In this document: positions 43,192 to 53,697 of the stretch, piece after piece
Numbering within the stretch: the first letter of the stretch is position 1
Layout: every line of letters starts with the position of its first letter
Source: Desulfosporosinus nitroreducens
GTDB lineage: Bacteria > Bacillota > Desulfitobacteriia > Desulfitobacteriales > Desulfitobacteriaceae
Length of the DNA: 64,000 nt
Reading direction: 5' to 3'
Assembly: GCF_023897015.1 (NCBI RefSeq)
Contig: NZ_JAMHFY010000003.1
Coordinates: forward strand, 124,001 to 188,000
Position numbers and translations under genes: made by a program
Notes under the pieces: generated by a model
The model's database searches: none
The model's input: only the letters and a program-made list of their open reading frames with translations
Told to the model about the DNA's origin: nothing

Positions 43192-43866
43192 TTGGATAAA
43201 GAATTCTTGACGATTGCCTTACCTAAAGGAAAGTTGCTTATTGATTCGATTCAATTGTTGAGTCGGGTTGGGATAGAATGCAGCCATGTTAATGAAGATT
43301 CACGGAAGCTATTCTTTGATCTTCCGAACAGCAAAGTAAAGATCATAATTTGCCGACCTACTGATATTCCGACGTATGTAGAATATGGGGCAGCGGATCT
43401 GGGTTTCGTGGGGAAGGATACCCTGCTGGAAGAGAACAAGGATGTGGCTGAATTACTGGACCTGAAATTTGGCTATTGTCGTTTTGTGGTGGCAATGTTG
43501 GAGGCGAGTGTTCCGCCTAAACTTCCGAGCGGAGAGTACGATTTAAGTGGACTGAACCATCAACGTGTTGCCACGAAGTTCCCTCGGGTAACAGAGACCT
43601 ATTTTAGCGGAATTGGCATGCAGGTGACTCCCATTAAACTGCACGGAAATATGGAGTTAGCTCCGTGTGTTGATCTGGCAGAAATGATAGTCGATATTGT
43701 TTCCACGGGAAAAACGCTCAAGGAAAACCATTTAGTCGAGGTGGCTCCGATTCTTGAAGCGACTACACGCCTAATTGCTAATCGAGTAGCCTACCGCATG
43801 AAATACGAGCGGATTCGGGATTTGGTCGAGTGTTTACGCAAAGATTTACTAACATATGGGGGATGA
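43192..43866 (+). CDS. hisG: ATP phosphoribosyltransferase, short form
   Basis: 224 residues from TTG 43192, which has GAGAGGGG 9 bases upstream. It lacks the C-terminal regulatory domain of the long form, so it depends on HisZ. It joins ATP and PRPP in the first step of histidine synthesis. [38 protein letters not shown] and [15 protein letters not shown] are family motifs. It competes for PRPP with the pur operon. Confidence 0.94.
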   Translation: MDKEFLTIALPKGKLLIDSIQLLSRVGIECSHVNEDSRKLFFDLPNSKVKIIICRPTDIPTYVEYGAADLGFVGKDTLLEENKDVAELLDLKFGYCRFVVAMLEASVPPKLPSGEYDLSGLNHQRVATKFPRVTETYFSGIGMQVTPIKLHGNMELAPCVDLAEMIVDIVSTGKTLKENHLVEVAPILEATTRLIANRVAYRMKYERIRDLVECLRKDLLTYGG

Positions 43867-43873
43867 GCGATTT

Positions 43874-45169
43874 ATGAAAGTTGAGAAGCTAACTGATCTT
43901 AATTTACAACGTCTTACTCGAAAGTCGTATGGGGAGGATGAAGTTCTAGAGCAACGTGTTACAGCAATACTCAAACGTGTTCGGGAAGAGGGAGAAGACG
44001 CAATTTATCAACTAACTGAAGAATTTGATCATGTTAACCTGCGGCAAAACGGTTTGCGTGTCTCGGATGAGGAGATTCAAGAGGGCTATCAAGAGGTGAG
44101 TGAAGATTTCTTACAGGCCTTGCGTACCGCTAAAGCAAATATTTTAAGGTACCATGAAAAACAAAAACGAATCTCTTGGCTAGAACCGGATTCAGATGGG
44201 AGCATTCTTGGACAATTGTTGCTTCCGCTTAAGCGAGTGGGTATTTATGTGCCCGGGGGAACAGCGTCTTATCCGTCGTCGGTTTTGATGAATGCTTTAC
44301 CGGCAATTGTAGCTGGAGTGCGGGAAATCGTGATGGTTAGTCCCCCTAGAGTTGATGGAACTCTTCTTCCAGAGGTTTTGGTTGCGGCGGCTGAAGCAGG
44401 AGTGACCGAAGTGTACAAAGTGGGCGGAGCTCAAGGAATTGCCGCCTTAGCCTATGGAACGGAGAACATCTTTCCGGTTGATAAGATAACCGGACCTGGG
44501 AACATTTACGTGACTTTAGCTAAAAAGCAAGTCTTCGGAACAGTGGATATTGACATGCTGGCCGGACCAAGTGAAATCTTAATCCTAGCGGATGAGAGCG
44601 GATGCCCGGAAGAATTAGCCGCGGATTTACTCTCTCAGGCCGAGCATGATCGTTTAGCCTCGGCAATCTTGGTCTCGCCATCTCGAGAACTCCTTGAACA
44701 GACAATCGTTGCTGTGGAAAGACAACTGGAAAGTTTACCCCGTGTTGAGATTGCTCGAGCGTCTTGGGAAACGTATGGAGCGGCGATTCTTGTCTCAGAT
44801 CTCCAAGAAGGAATGGATTTGGCTAATAAAATAGCTCCAGAGCATTTTGAACTAGTCGTCAAAGATCCGTATTCCTGGTTGGGTCAAGTCCGCAATGTTG
44901 GGGCGGTCTTTCTAGGACGATATTCTCCTGAACCTGTCGGAGATTACTTTGCAGGGCCAAACCATGTATTGCCCACCGGAGGCTCGGCACGTTTTTATTC
45001 TCCACTTAATGTGGATATGTTTATGAAAAAGGTTAGTGTGATCGGATATTCGGAAGCAGCCCTTAAGAGAGGCGCCAAGCAGATTGCTTTACTCGCCCGC
45101 AGTGAGGGGTTAGAAGCACATGCCCGCGCTGTAGAAGTGCGGTTTAGAGAAAAAGAAGGCGAAAATTAG
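43874..45169 (+). CDS. hisD: Histidinol dehydrogenase
   Basis: 431 residues from ATG 43874 with GGGGGATGAG upstream, 7 bases after hisG. It oxidises histidinol to histidine with two NAD. VGIYVPGGTASYPSSVLMN, GGAQGIAALAYG, VDKITGPGNIYV, LAGPSEILI, LLSQAEHD with catalytic Glu/His and GPNHVLPTGGSARF are clear. Confidence 0.95.
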   Translation: MKVEKLTDLNLQRLTRKSYGEDEVLEQRVTAILKRVREEGEDAIYQLTEEFDHVNLRQNGLRVSDEEIQEGYQEVSEDFLQALRTAKANILRYHEKQKRISWLEPDSDGSILGQLLLPLKRVGIYVPGGTASYPSSVLMNALPAIVAGVREIVMVSPPRVDGTLLPEVLVAAAEAGVTEVYKVGGAQGIAALAYGTENIFPVDKITGPGNIYVTLAKKQVFGTVDIDMLAGPSEILILADESGCPEELAADLLSQAEHDRLASAILVSPSRELLEQTIVAVERQLESLPRVEIARASWETYGAAILVSDLQEGMDLANKIAPEHFELVVKDPYSWLGQVRNVGAVFLGRYSPEPVGDYFAGPNHVLPTGGSARFYSPLNVDMFMKKVSVIGYSEAALKRGAKQIALLARSEGLEAHARAVEVRFREKEGEN

Positions 45170-45260
45170 AGGGGAAAAGATTAAGTTAGGGGCAGAGAAA
45201 GTTAGAGAAGCAACAATAAAAGCAGTTGCCAAGAAATTCTATACAAGGGAGATGTAATCG

Positions 45261-46337
45261 ATGGAAACTGAGTTAAGTAATCCTGAACAGTTTGTTCGCC
45301 CTGCTGTTCGTGAGCTGGTTCCCTACGAAACGAACTATATGCCGGAGTGCATTAAACTAGATGCCAACGAAAATCCCTTTCCTTGGCCTGAGGAAATGCG
45401 GGAAGCGTTGCTCGCCGAGAAATTAGCGTTTAACCGCTATCCGGATGGAATGGGTCAGGATCTCAAGAATCGTATTTCTAGGTATACTTCAACCTCTCCG
45501 GAAAGTATTCTAATTGGAAACGGCTCGGATGAGTTGATCCAAATGATTCTGCTCACTTTTGGTGGTGCGGGGAAATCTTTGATCATCCATCCACCGACAT
45601 TCGGCATGTATCAGATCTATGCTCGCTTGACGGAAACTGCAGTTGTGCAAGTGCCCTTGTTAAACGGCCTGGACTTGGATACGGAGCAAATGTTAACAGC
45701 AGCCCAAGCCCCAGAGGCTCAGGTAATCATTGTTTGTAATCCCAACAATCCTACGGGATCGCTCTTTCCAAGGAATGAAATTCTTAGACTTGTAAGGGAA
45801 AGCGGCAAAATAGTCGTAGTAGATGAGGCCTACGCTGAGTTTTCAGAGGAAACTCTGATTCCTGAGCTAGAAAATTACCCTAACTTAGTGATCATGCGAA
45901 CATTTTCTAAGGCTTTTGGAATGGCAGGACTTCGCTTAGGGTATCTATTGGGACAACCGAAAACCATTGCCTTAATCAACAGAGTACGGCCACCCTTCAA
46001 CGTCAACTCTTTTAGTCAGAGAGCCGGAATCCTGGCCTTGGATTATTTAAATGAGTACCAAGGGCAAATCCAGGAAATTAAAGCAGAAACACAAAAATTA
46101 CAAGCCGCCTTAAATCTGGTTCCGAATCTAACGGTTTACCCGACGCGGGCAAATTTCATTCTCTTTAAACCGGAAGATCCTGATCAGTGGGCGTCAGAAT
46201 TGCTAAAACGAGGTTTTCTAGTCCGGAACATGGGCATGCTTCCTTCTCTCGGCAAATGCCTGCGTATCAGCGCGGGACTGCCAGAGGAAAATGAAAAATT
46301 TATTCGTGCAGTTCGAGAGATTAGCGTCGGATCATAA
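45261..46337 (+). CDS. hisC: Histidinol-phosphate aminotransferase
   Basis: 358 residues, fold type I PLP enzyme. KLDANENPF, NGSDELIQM, NPNNPTGS, VVDEAYAEF and the PLP-lysine motif TFSKAFGMAGLRLGY are seen. It converts imidazole acetol phosphate to histidinol phosphate. ATG is preceded by AGGGAGATGTAATCG. Confidence 0.94.
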   Translation: METELSNPEQFVRPAVRELVPYETNYMPECIKLDANENPFPWPEEMREALLAEKLAFNRYPDGMGQDLKNRISRYTSTSPESILIGNGSDELIQMILLTFGGAGKSLIIHPPTFGMYQIYARLTETAVVQVPLLNGLDLDTEQMLTAAQAPEAQVIIVCNPNNPTGSLFPRNEILRLVRESGKIVVVDEAYAEFSEETLIPELENYPNLVIMRTFSKAFGMAGLRLGYLLGQPKTIALINRVRPPFNVNSFSQRAGILALDYLNEYQGQIQEIKAETQKLQAALNLVPNLTVYPTRANFILFKPEDPDQWASELLKRGFLVRNMGMLPSLGKCLRISAGLPEENEKFIRAVREISVGS

Positions 46338-46476
46338 CCAACTTTCGGCAGATAAAATTAATGTGGGAAGACTCAAAAAGAAAGTCCGAATCCCTGTAAC
46401 CGTAAATGATTTTTAGGTATTGCGGCTATAATTGATTAGATATGAATTAAACCGGAGTGTAGAAAGGATAGAATAA

Positions 46477-47061
46477 ATGCGAGAAGCTTGTATTGAACGG
46501 AAAACTAAGGAAACAGAAATCCGTGTGCGCTTGAATCTTGATGGTACCGGAGAGGCTCAAGTAAAGACGGGAATTGGTTTCTTTGATCATATGCTGACAG
46601 CGTTTGCCCGATTTGCCTATCTGGATCTCATTCTTGAGGCCAGCGGGGATTTGGAGGTGGATGTCCACCATACGATTGAGGATTGTGGGATCGTGCTGGG
46701 GCAAGCATTGCGGGAGGCTTGCGGCGATAAAGCAGGGATTGAACGACTTGGTGAGGCCCTGCTTCCTATGGACGAAGCCCTTGTTCAAGTGGCATTGGAC
46801 CTCTCGAATCGGCCCTATCTAGTTTGGGATGTGGGTTGTTCAGATGGTATGGTCGGTGAGTTTCCAGTCGAGATGGCAGAAGAGTTTTTCAGAGCGTTAG
46901 CGGTACAGAGCGGGCTCACTTTGCATGTGAGGAAGCTTTCTGGGAAGAACCGACATCATATTTTAGAAGCTGCCTTTAAAGGGGCAGGGAGAGCTCTGGG
47001 GCTGGCTCTACGCCAGAACACTCGGTATCGTGGTATCCTTTCAACCAAAGGAGTTTTATAA
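46477..47061 (+). CDS. hisB: Imidazoleglycerol-phosphate dehydratase
   Basis: 194 residues, single-function form. GIGFFDHMLTAFARF, DVHHTIEDCGIVLGQA and GKNRHHILEAAFKGAGRAL carry the two manganese-binding His clusters. The stop abuts the hisH ATG (TAAATG), giving coupled translation. Confidence 0.95.
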   Translation: MREACIERKTKETEIRVRLNLDGTGEAQVKTGIGFFDHMLTAFARFAYLDLILEASGDLEVDVHHTIEDCGIVLGQALREACGDKAGIERLGEALLPMDEALVQVALDLSNRPYLVWDVGCSDGMVGEFPVEMAEEFFRALAVQSGLTLHVRKLSGKNRHHILEAAFKGAGRALGLALRQNTRYRGILSTKGVL

Positions 47062-47697
47062 ATGATTGGAATTGTAGATTATGGACGAGGAAACTTAAGA
47101 AGTGTGGAGAAGGCTTTAGAAAAGGTTGGTTTTGAGGCAACTATTATGGCTTCCCCAACGGAACTAAGCACTGTGAATGGTCTTATACTTCCAGGTGTTG
47201 GGGCGTTTGCTGATGCAATGCAGGCGTTGGGGCAAGGGGGATGGATTGAACCACTTACCCAGTTCGCTCGCTCCGGGCGCCCTTTCTTGGGAATCTGTCT
47301 GGGAATGCAGATTCTCTTTGAGATTGGGGAAGAGCACGGTGAACACGCCGGGTTAGGGCTCTTAACTGGCCGAGTGGTCAAATTTCCGCGGGGTAGGAAG
47401 GTTCCCCATATGGGGTGGAATAGTTTGCGGTTAGAGCAACCTTCTCATCTACTGGAAGGGATTCCGAATGAATCCTACTTTTATTTTGTTCATTCCTATT
47501 ATGCGGAACCTGGTGAGAAGAAGGATATTGTAGCGACCAGTGACTATGGAGTCGTTGTCCCTGCCGTTGTAGGCAAGGACAATGTTTGGGGAGCACAATT
47601 TCACCCAGAGAAATCAAGTCCTTGGGGACTTCAGATACTAACGAATTTTGGAAAGTGGGTGAATGAGGATGATACTCTTTCCAGCCATCGATCTTAA
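47062..47697 (+). CDS. hisH: Imidazole glycerol phosphate synthase, glutaminase subunit
   Basis: 211 residues, class I glutamine amidotransferase. IVDYGRGNLRSVEKAL, LPGVGAF, the nucleophile in FLGICLGMQ and WGAQFHPEKS with catalytic His-x-Glu are present. It passes ammonia to HisF. The end overlaps hisA by 35 bases. Confidence 0.95.
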   Translation: MIGIVDYGRGNLRSVEKALEKVGFEATIMASPTELSTVNGLILPGVGAFADAMQALGQGGWIEPLTQFARSGRPFLGICLGMQILFEIGEEHGEHAGLGLLTGRVVKFPRGRKVPHMGWNSLRLEQPSHLLEGIPNESYFYFVHSYYAEPGEKKDIVATSDYGVVVPAVVGKDNVWGAQFHPEKSSPWGLQILTNFGKWVNEDDTLSSHRS

Positions 47698-48457
47698 AGA
47701 GGGAAAAGCGGTACGCCTTTTACAGGGACGGATGGAAGATTCTACGATTTACGCAGATAACCCTGTTGATGTTGCTAAAGAATTTGAAAATCAAGGTGCC
47801 GAGTATTTACATATAGTTGATCTGAATGGTGCATTTTCTGGAAAACCGATGAATGATGAAACCATACGGCGGATTGTGAGAAGTGTATCGATGAAAATTC
47901 AGGTAGGTGGTGGAATCCGCACGATGGAGCGGATTACAGAGCTTTTAGAGTTAGGGGTTGAACGGGTTATTCTAGGAACAATTGCCGTCAAAAACCCGGA
48001 ATTGGTCGCCGAAGCAGCACGCCGGTATGGGAAACGAGTTATTGTGGGGATTGATGCCAAGGATGGCTGGGTTGCGGTTCAAGGTTGGGCGGAAGCCACA
48101 GAAATGCAAGCAGTAGACTTAGGGAAGGCTATGAAAGCAGTGGGAATCGAAAGCGTGGTTTTCACAGATATTTCGCGTGACGGAATGCTCCAAGGACCTA
48201 ATATCGAGAGCACTGTACAGATGGCCCAGGAAACTGGCCTATCCGTGATCGCCTCTGGTGGAATTTCTACGTTAGATGATCTGCGAAAGTTGGAGGCCGA
48301 GGCGCTTAGAGGAGTTTCTATCGAGGGTGCTATTACAGGAAAAGCTCTCTATAGCGGAGCTTTCACTTTGAGGGAAGCTATAGAGTCCGCTGGTGGAAGA
48401 TCGAGTGATACGAAACAGAAATATGTAGCACCAAGCGAATCAGTAAAACAGGATTGA
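47663..48457 (+). CDS. hisA: ProFAR isomerase
   Basis: About 264 residues, TIM barrel. FPAIDLKEGKAVRLLQG with the catalytic Asp, VGGGIRTMERI, DISRDGMLQGPN and IASGGISTLDDL are seen. The start may be ATG 47663 or ATG 47669; both read the same frame inside the end of hisH. The C-terminal 20 residues extend beyond the usual end of the family and are polar. Confidence 0.94.
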   Translation: MRMILFPAIDLKEGKAVRLLQGRMEDSTIYADNPVDVAKEFENQGAEYLHIVDLNGAFSGKPMNDETIRRIVRSVSMKIQVGGGIRTMERITELLELGVERVILGTIAVKNPELVAEAARRYGKRVIVGIDAKDGWVAVQGWAEATEMQAVDLGKAMKAVGIESVVFTDISRDGMLQGPNIESTVQMAQETGLSVIASGGISTLDDLRKLEAEALRGVSIEGAITGKALYSGAFTLREAIESAGGRSSDTKQKYVAPSESVKQD

Positions 48458-48471
48458 GGAGGGGATGAGAC

Positions 48472-49233
48472 ATGTTAAGCAAGCGGATCATTCCCTGTTT
48501 AGACGTCCATGAGGGGCGTGTGGTTAAGGGAACTAATTTTGTGCAGTTACGTGATGCGGGGGACCCAGTGGAACTCGCAGCTCTCTATGACCAAGAAGGC
48601 GCTGATGAGTTGATTTTCTTAGATATAACCGCTTCGTCTGATAACCGAGAAACAATGGTTGATGTAGTACGCCGAACAGCCGAGCAAGTTTTCATTCCCT
48701 TCACAATTGGGGGCGGACTGCGGACTATCGAGGATATTCGCCGCATGCTTAGGGCAGGGGCGGATAAGATTGCTTTAAATACTTCTGCGGTTCAGAACCC
48801 CAGGCTTATTCAAGAAGGGGCCCATGCTTTCGGGAGTCAGTGTATTGTCGTGGCTATTGATGCTCGAACCAGCGCACCAGGTCAATGGGAAGTGTATATT
48901 CATGGTGGAAGAACAGCGACCGGCAAGGATGTCTTGGAATGGGCCGCAGAGGCGGAAGCTCTTGGTGCGGGAGAAATCCTCTTAACTTCCATGGATCGCG
49001 ACGGTACTAAGATTGGCTACGAATTAGAATTGACTCGGGCTGTTAGTCGAGCCGTGTCCCTGCCCGTCATAGCGAGCGGCGGGGTAGGAACCTTAGAACA
49101 TTTAGCGGAAGGGCTCACCTTAGGGGAAGCGGACGCCGTCTTAGCGGCTTCGATCTTTCATTACAAGGAGTACAGCATTGAGGAAGCCAAACGGTATTTG
49201 GCGCAACGGGGAATTTTGGTACGACATTCGTAG
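48472..49233 (+). CDS. hisF: Imidazole glycerol phosphate synthase, cyclase subunit
   Basis: 253 residues, TIM barrel partner of His[59 protein letters not shown] and [11 protein letters not shown] are all typical. It closes the imidazole ring and releases AICAR, which returns to the purine pathway through PurH. GAGGAGGGGATGAGAC precedes ATG. Confidence 0.95.
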   Translation: MLSKRIIPCLDVHEGRVVKGTNFVQLRDAGDPVELAALYDQEGADELIFLDITASSDNRETMVDVVRRTAEQVFIPFTIGGGLRTIEDIRRMLRAGADKIALNTSAVQNPRLIQEGAHAFGSQCIVVAIDARTSAPGQWEVYIHGGRTATGKDVLEWAAEAEALGAGEILLTSMDRDGTKIGYELELTRAVSRAVSLPVIASGGVGTLEHLAEGLTLGEADAVLAASIFHYKEYSIEEAKRYLAQRGILVRHS

Positions 49234-49276
49234 TTCGATATTCGAACTGCGATATAGATAGAAAGGTTTGAGATAT

Positions 49277-49948
49277 ATGGATGCAAATGAAATACAAGCT
49301 TTAGACTTATTGAAGATCCGCTGGGATGCTCACGGGCTTGTTCCTGCGATTGTTCAGGATGTGGAGACTAGGGAAGTCTTAATGTTGGCATATATGAATG
49401 AAGAGTCCTTGCGAAGGACTCTGCTTGAAGGGAAGGCTTGTTATTACAGCCGAAGTCGACAATCCCTGTGGCTGAAAGGGGAAACCTCAGGACATTTCCA
49501 GGAGATCGTGGATATTAAATTTGACTGTGATCAGGACGCCTTACTTCTGACTGTGAAGCAGATAGGTATGGCTTGCCATGAAGACTATTTCTCGTGTTTT
49601 CACTACGATCTGACCAGCGAAGGATTTAAGGGAATTGGAGAGCCTGAAGTGAGGCCTGAGCCTACACTGGGAAGGACTCTAGAGCTGCTGACAGATGTGA
49701 TTCATTCCAGAAATCAGGAACGGCCTGAAGGGGCTTATACGACCTATCTATTTGAAAAAGGAATTGATAAGATTCTTAAAAAAGTCGGAGAAGAAAGCGC
49801 GGAAGTGATTATCGCCGCTAAGAATGCCGATCCAGAAGAGATTAGGTGTGAAGTATCGGATTTGTTCTATCATGTGTTAGTGATGCTGGAAGAGCGCGGG
49901 GTTAGAGTCAGTGAAGTAGCCAGGGAGTTGCTTGAGAGGCGTAAGTAG
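49277..49948 (+). CDS. hisIE: Bifunctional phosphoribosyl-AMP cyclohydrolase / phosphoribosyl-ATP pyrophosphatase
   Basis: 223 residues from ATG 49277. The first 115 are HisI ([38 protein letters not shown] with metal-binding residues). The rest are HisE ([36 protein letters not shown]). It performs the second and third steps of histidine synthesis. A terminator follows 30 bases after the stop. Confidence 0.94.
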   Translation: MDANEIQALDLLKIRWDAHGLVPAIVQDVETREVLMLAYMNEESLRRTLLEGKACYYSRSRQSLWLKGETSGHFQEIVDIKFDCDQDALLLTVKQIGMACHEDYFSCFHYDLTSEGFKGIGEPEVRPEPTLGRTLELLTDVIHSRNQERPEGAYTTYLFEKGIDKILKKVGEESAEVIIAAKNADPEEIRCEVSDLFYHVLVMLEERGVRVSEVARELLERRK

Positions 49949-49976
49949 GATGTCTTAATTTAATATACTGAAACAA

Positions 49977-50010
49977 ACAAAGCTGGAGGAGAGTTCCAGC
50001 TTTGTTTTGT
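49977..50010 (+). terminator. Terminator of the his operon
   Basis: CAAAGCTGGA and TTCCAGCTTTG form the stem, followed by TTTTGTTT. Confidence 0.88.
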
Positions 50011-50131
50011 TTCAGATACATATTGGTTTATTAAACACCGATAAGCGGTATTACTAGATTATCTTTAAATATTGTATTACAGGGTGTACAATATTTAAGG
50101 TACATATGACATTAATAATGGAGTATAAAAT

Positions 50132-51134
50132 ATGCAAACTTTTTTAACTGAGTTTAACCAATGGTTAAATAGGTATATGTTTGTAATGGTAACAGCTGGA
50201 ATCGCCGCTGGATTCTTCATTCCGCTTATAAATTCACCGCTTATCAGTGCCTTAGCAACAGGTTTATTTGCCTATATGACCTTTATGAGCGCCTTACGTA
50301 CAACCTTTCAGGATGTCGTCCGTATTTTAACGAAACCTCTTGTTCCTTTATGGAGCATGTTCTTGATCCATGGCATTTCACCGCTAGTTGCATGGGGGGT
50401 AGGACTCTGGATCTACCCAGATAATTTCTACATGCGCTTAGGTCTTTTGCTTGGTTCCACTATCCCGATTGCGGTCACTTCGGTTATTTGGACCACGATT
50501 GCTAATGGAGATATTGCACTCGCATTGGTGACGGTGACTCTGGATACTTTACTGATCCCTATCTTATTTCCAGCCTTTTTTATAATTATACTTGGAACAA
50601 GTATTGTCATCGATTATGGAAACATGATATTGCGGTTGCTCTTAATGGTTACCATCCCAAGCATCCTTGGAATGGTAATTAATGAAATAACAAAAGGGAG
50701 GTTGGAGAACTTCGCTGTTTCAGTAGGGGGAGTGACTTCGAAGATTGCTAGCTTTTTCGTTGTCTTTCTCAATTCTGCTGTTGTTCTTCCAAATATAAAA
50801 TGGGATATTTCGGCAGTCAAAATGATGATCGTCGTTGTGGGATTAGTTTCTGTTAATTATTTAATTGGGTTTTGCGGGAGCTATCTTTTAAAAGATCGGC
50901 GGCAAGGTCGTAACTGCCATGATCTTTAATGTAGGAATGCGCAATACAGGCTTTGGTTCTGTTATAGCCATTTCTTATTTTCCAGCTACTGTTGCCTTAC
51001 CTATTGTCTTAACACTCCTCTTTCAACAACCGATTGCGGCGATTGTTTCGAAGATTATAATGAAATTTGATCATCAGGATCGTAAAATAAGACCAGAGGC
51101 CGGCACACTAACCAGTCCAGTTAGAGATCTTTGA
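50132..51134 (+). pseudogene. Bile acid:sodium symporter-like transporter, frameshifted
   Basis: Two frames together make one transporter of the SBF/bile acid:sodium symporter superfamily. The first (50132-50929) gives 265 residues with about eight membrane segments. Near 50906, in CAAGG, an extra base shifts the frame. The second frame continues with VTAMIFNVGMRNTGFGSVIAI and TVALPIVLTLLF, the typical last two segments, to 51134. Without the shift the protein would be about 333 residues, normal for the family. It is either an inactivated gene, a sequencing error, or a very young frameshift, since the downstream part is otherwise intact. Confidence 0.75.
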
Positions 51135-51226
51135 ATATCACATGCCCTATGTGCCCATAGAGACCATATGATGTATTTTAGAAGATTGAACGACTATCTC
51201 CTTTGAACAATAACATTGAGCTTTTT

Positions 51227-51829
51227 TTAGATAAAATACTTTACGTCTATCTGTAATGAATCTAAGATTTGTTGTATTACATTATCCAACTTATTTGGGA
51301 AGTCGACCGTATCTGATAGAAGAGATATTCTAACGACTTCGTCAGTATTGTTAATTTTCAACCAATATTCTTTTCCACTTATTGATTCTTGTCCAAATTC
51401 AGCAGTCCATTCGATTATGAATCCTTGATATTCACTTTTTAGAACATTACTTACCTTATAAGACCTGAAATCAAAAGGACTTAAGGATTTGCTATAGCTA
51501 AGAAAACGCTCTAAATCCTTGATCTTCCATAACTGTATATAGCCCCTGAAAGCCAATTCATTGTTTACTAAATATGTACTAAATTGCATCTCATTTCCCA
51601 TGTCAGAGCTAACGTAGACCTCGGTGGCATCCGGTACTGAAAATGTTATAGTATAGTCGTCTATATCATATTGCAAAGGCTTGTAACTGGTCATTATAGT
51701 TGCATAACTCTGTATTGGAAAATAACCATGTTTAATAGTTTTTACCGACCCTCTTAACAAAAGGCTCAGAGATATAAGCACTGCAATAATTAAAGTTGTA
51801 CCTATAAGGATAAGCGTTTTTTTTCTCAT
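51227..51829 (-). CDS. Membrane-anchored hypothetical protein
   Basis: 200 residues. An N-terminal Arg/Lys-Lys start and one hydrophobic segment (residues 6-25) suggest a signal anchor, with the rest outside the cell. There is no lipobox Cys. The outer part is rich in beta-strand-like segments with Tyr and Phe (YDIDDYTITFSVPDATEVYV). AAGGGGAAAAAG precedes ATG. I do not recognise a family. Confidence 0.6.
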   Translation of the reverse strand: MRKKTLILIGTTLIIAVLISLSLLLRGSVKTIKHGYFPIQSYATIMTSYKPLQYDIDDYTITFSVPDATEVYVSSDMGNEMQFSTYLVNNELAFRGYIQLWKIKDLERFLSYSKSLSPFDFRSYKVSNVLKSEYQGFIIEWTAEFGQESISGKEYWLKINNTDEVVRISLLSDTVDFPNKLDNVIQQILDSLQIDVKYFI

Positions 51830-51996
51830 CTTTTTCCCCTTCTTTTGTTTTCTACCTTATAATCTATTGAAATGCATGAACAATAATTACCTAACAACTT
51901 TTCTTATACTCCTGAATGGTTTTGACAGCGCTGGCGACTTATTTATGGAAAGGCTTTTTGCTAAATTTCTAATTTCCGTAAATGTATGCTAAATAA

Positions 51997-52047
51997 TTAA
52001 AGCACCCTATCGTGACTTTTACAGTCTAACTCGATAGGGTGCTTTAA
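51997..52047. terminator. Long inverted repeat, bidirectional terminator
   Basis: TTAAAGCACCCTATCG and CGATAGGGTGCTTTAA form a perfect 16-base stem around a 19-base loop, about 28 bases after the stop of the minus-strand glycosyltransferase-like gene. Confidence 0.8.
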
Positions 52048-52075
52048 TGCATCTGGGAGGGTTATTGTTTTAGAT

Positions 52076-53320
52076 TCAAGGCCTTGCAAAGTGTTCCATG
52101 ATTTTTGCCCAAATACGTTGTGTTTCAAGGAATTCGCTATTATGTTTTTTAACATTTTTATGGTATTTCTCCAATTCAGCTAAGACTTTAATAAAATCCT
52201 GCTTCCCGAAATAAGCGCATATTTTGGGTAATATCTCGTTAAGTTGTTCCCGCATCTCTTCAATCTTTTCCTCGTAATGATCTCTTTGTGTGATGTAGAG
52301 CAGTAATGGCTTATAACGAATCCAACCTATACAGGCCTTGTAAAAGCGAGTGGTAATTTGCTCGGTATCAGCCTTTATAAATTTTAATCGGAGTGGGAGA
52401 ACACCTTCTAGAAGGTCATTATAAGTTGAGAACCCGTCATGAAATGTGTAACATGGCACGCGCAAAACTTTTCGTTCGCTAAGGCAGGTACTTAAAAAGG
52501 TATCCTCGCCTCTAGCTCCTGGCGGATTGTAAAATGGAAAAATACGACGAGAATCGGTAAGGTTGATACACAGATTAGCACCTGAGATGAATTTGGAATG
52601 GTTTATTTCCTGAACCTCTATGGCATCAGCGCTAGTCAATATCTTTGTATCAGCGTAGGTTACTCCGCCATTTTCCATAACAGTTTTCAAAGTATCCCAG
52701 TTAATGATATCATTGCTGATTGCCTCGATGAATGAACGGAAATCAGCTTCGGTCATAGTGTCATTAAACTCTATATGGGGAATAGGGGATATATATCCGC
52801 AATGATTCCCATGGGTGATGTCCGCTTGAGCAATATATTTAAGATGCCCTGTCAGGACCTCCTGGCCTCCCCAAATTGCTGTATTACGAGTATTGGTCAC
52901 TGCCAGCGGGTATTCGTCGTCGTCCAGAAAAACCAGATAATCCATATTGTGCTTAATAGCGTTATATAGCACAGCGTTACGTTTGGCTGCATACCCCTTA
53001 CCAAAGATCAAGGGAACTTCACTAAAATTGATGACGTTTTCTCGAATTAAATAGTCAATTTCTTCTTTTATAGCAATGCTCCCAATAAAATTGCTGCTAT
53101 CAATCTGCTCTGCTAGTTCTGGGTGTACATTGGTGTAATCAGTTATTTTAGTTTTATGATAATCAAGATCATATGCTACAAAAAGATTTAAACTAATACT
53201 TTTGTTTTCAACCAACCCGGATTCCTTCCAGGTGTGTATATAAGTTCTCAGCACCTTTTGAAAGCTCTTTCTCCCAGTCGCAAAACCGATGCCAACTTTA
53301 ATGATTTTGTCCTCGTGCAA
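52076..53320 (-). CDS. Glycosyltransferase-like protein
   Basis: 414 residues from a TTG with AAGGAAGTG upstream. The middle has GKGYAAKRNAVLYNAI followed by YLVFLDDDEYPL, resembling the acceptor loop and DXD-type metal site of GT-A glycosyltransferases. GARGEDTFLSTCL may supply the catalytic acid. The C-terminal 80 residues are helical and charged. No signal peptide is seen. The sugar and target are unknown. No other polysaccharide genes surround it. Confidence 0.6.
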   Translation of the reverse strand: MHEDKIIKVGIGFATGRKSFQKVLRTYIHTWKESGLVENKSISLNLFVAYDLDYHKTKITDYTNVHPELAEQIDSSNFIGSIAIKEEIDYLIRENVINFSEVPLIFGKGYAAKRNAVLYNAIKHNMDYLVFLDDDEYPLAVTNTRNTAIWGGQEVLTGHLKYIAQADITHGNHCGYISPIPHIEFNDTMTEADFRSFIEAISNDIINWDTLKTVMENGGVTYADTKILTSADAIEVQEINHSKFISGANLCINLTDSRRIFPFYNPPGARGEDTFLSTCLSERKVLRVPCYTFHDGFSTYNDLLEGVLPLRLKFIKADTEQITTRFYKACIGWIRYKPLLLYITQRDHYEEKIEEMREQLNEILPKICAYFGKQDFIKVLAELEKYHKNVKKHNSEFLETQRIWAKIMEHFARP

Positions 53321-53538
53321 TTAATCACTTCCTTTTGAAATAAATCTTTCATAAAGTCTCGTTATATTGCTATAAATAATAGCAAAAAGTTATAAAGTTT
53401 AAGTGTCGCCAACATATTCTTTACTTGAATAATTAATGTATATCTGCACCGCTTTTTCTAAAGTAAAGTAATCAGTTCCACAAAAGTTAAAGTAGGTGCT
53501 CTCCTTGCTGCCGTTGACAAGAGCTTAAGATTGGAGCA

Positions 53539-53664
53539 TTACGGCAATAAACTTATACCCACAAGTAATGAAGCTGATAAACCAAGGAATATCAATACAT
53601 GCTTTAAGTCCTTAATAGTTTTCATGATAAACACGATTCTTTCGCCCGCCTTTCGTAACCTCAT
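53539..53664 (-). CDS. Small single-span membrane protein (41 aa)
   Basis: ATG at 53664 (minus) lies 10 bases after TTAAGGAGG. The 41-residue product has a basic N-terminus (MRLRKAGERI) and one hydrophobic segment (HVLIFLGLSASLLVGISLLP), then TAA. It is downstream of a 71-residue gene and probably cotranscribed with it. Function unknown. The strong ribosome binding site is the main support. Confidence 0.5.
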   Translation of the reverse strand: MRLRKAGERIVFIMKTIKDLKHVLIFLGLSASLLVGISLLP

Positions 53665-53697
53665 GTCTGAAGCATCCTCCTTAAAGAATACTAAAAA

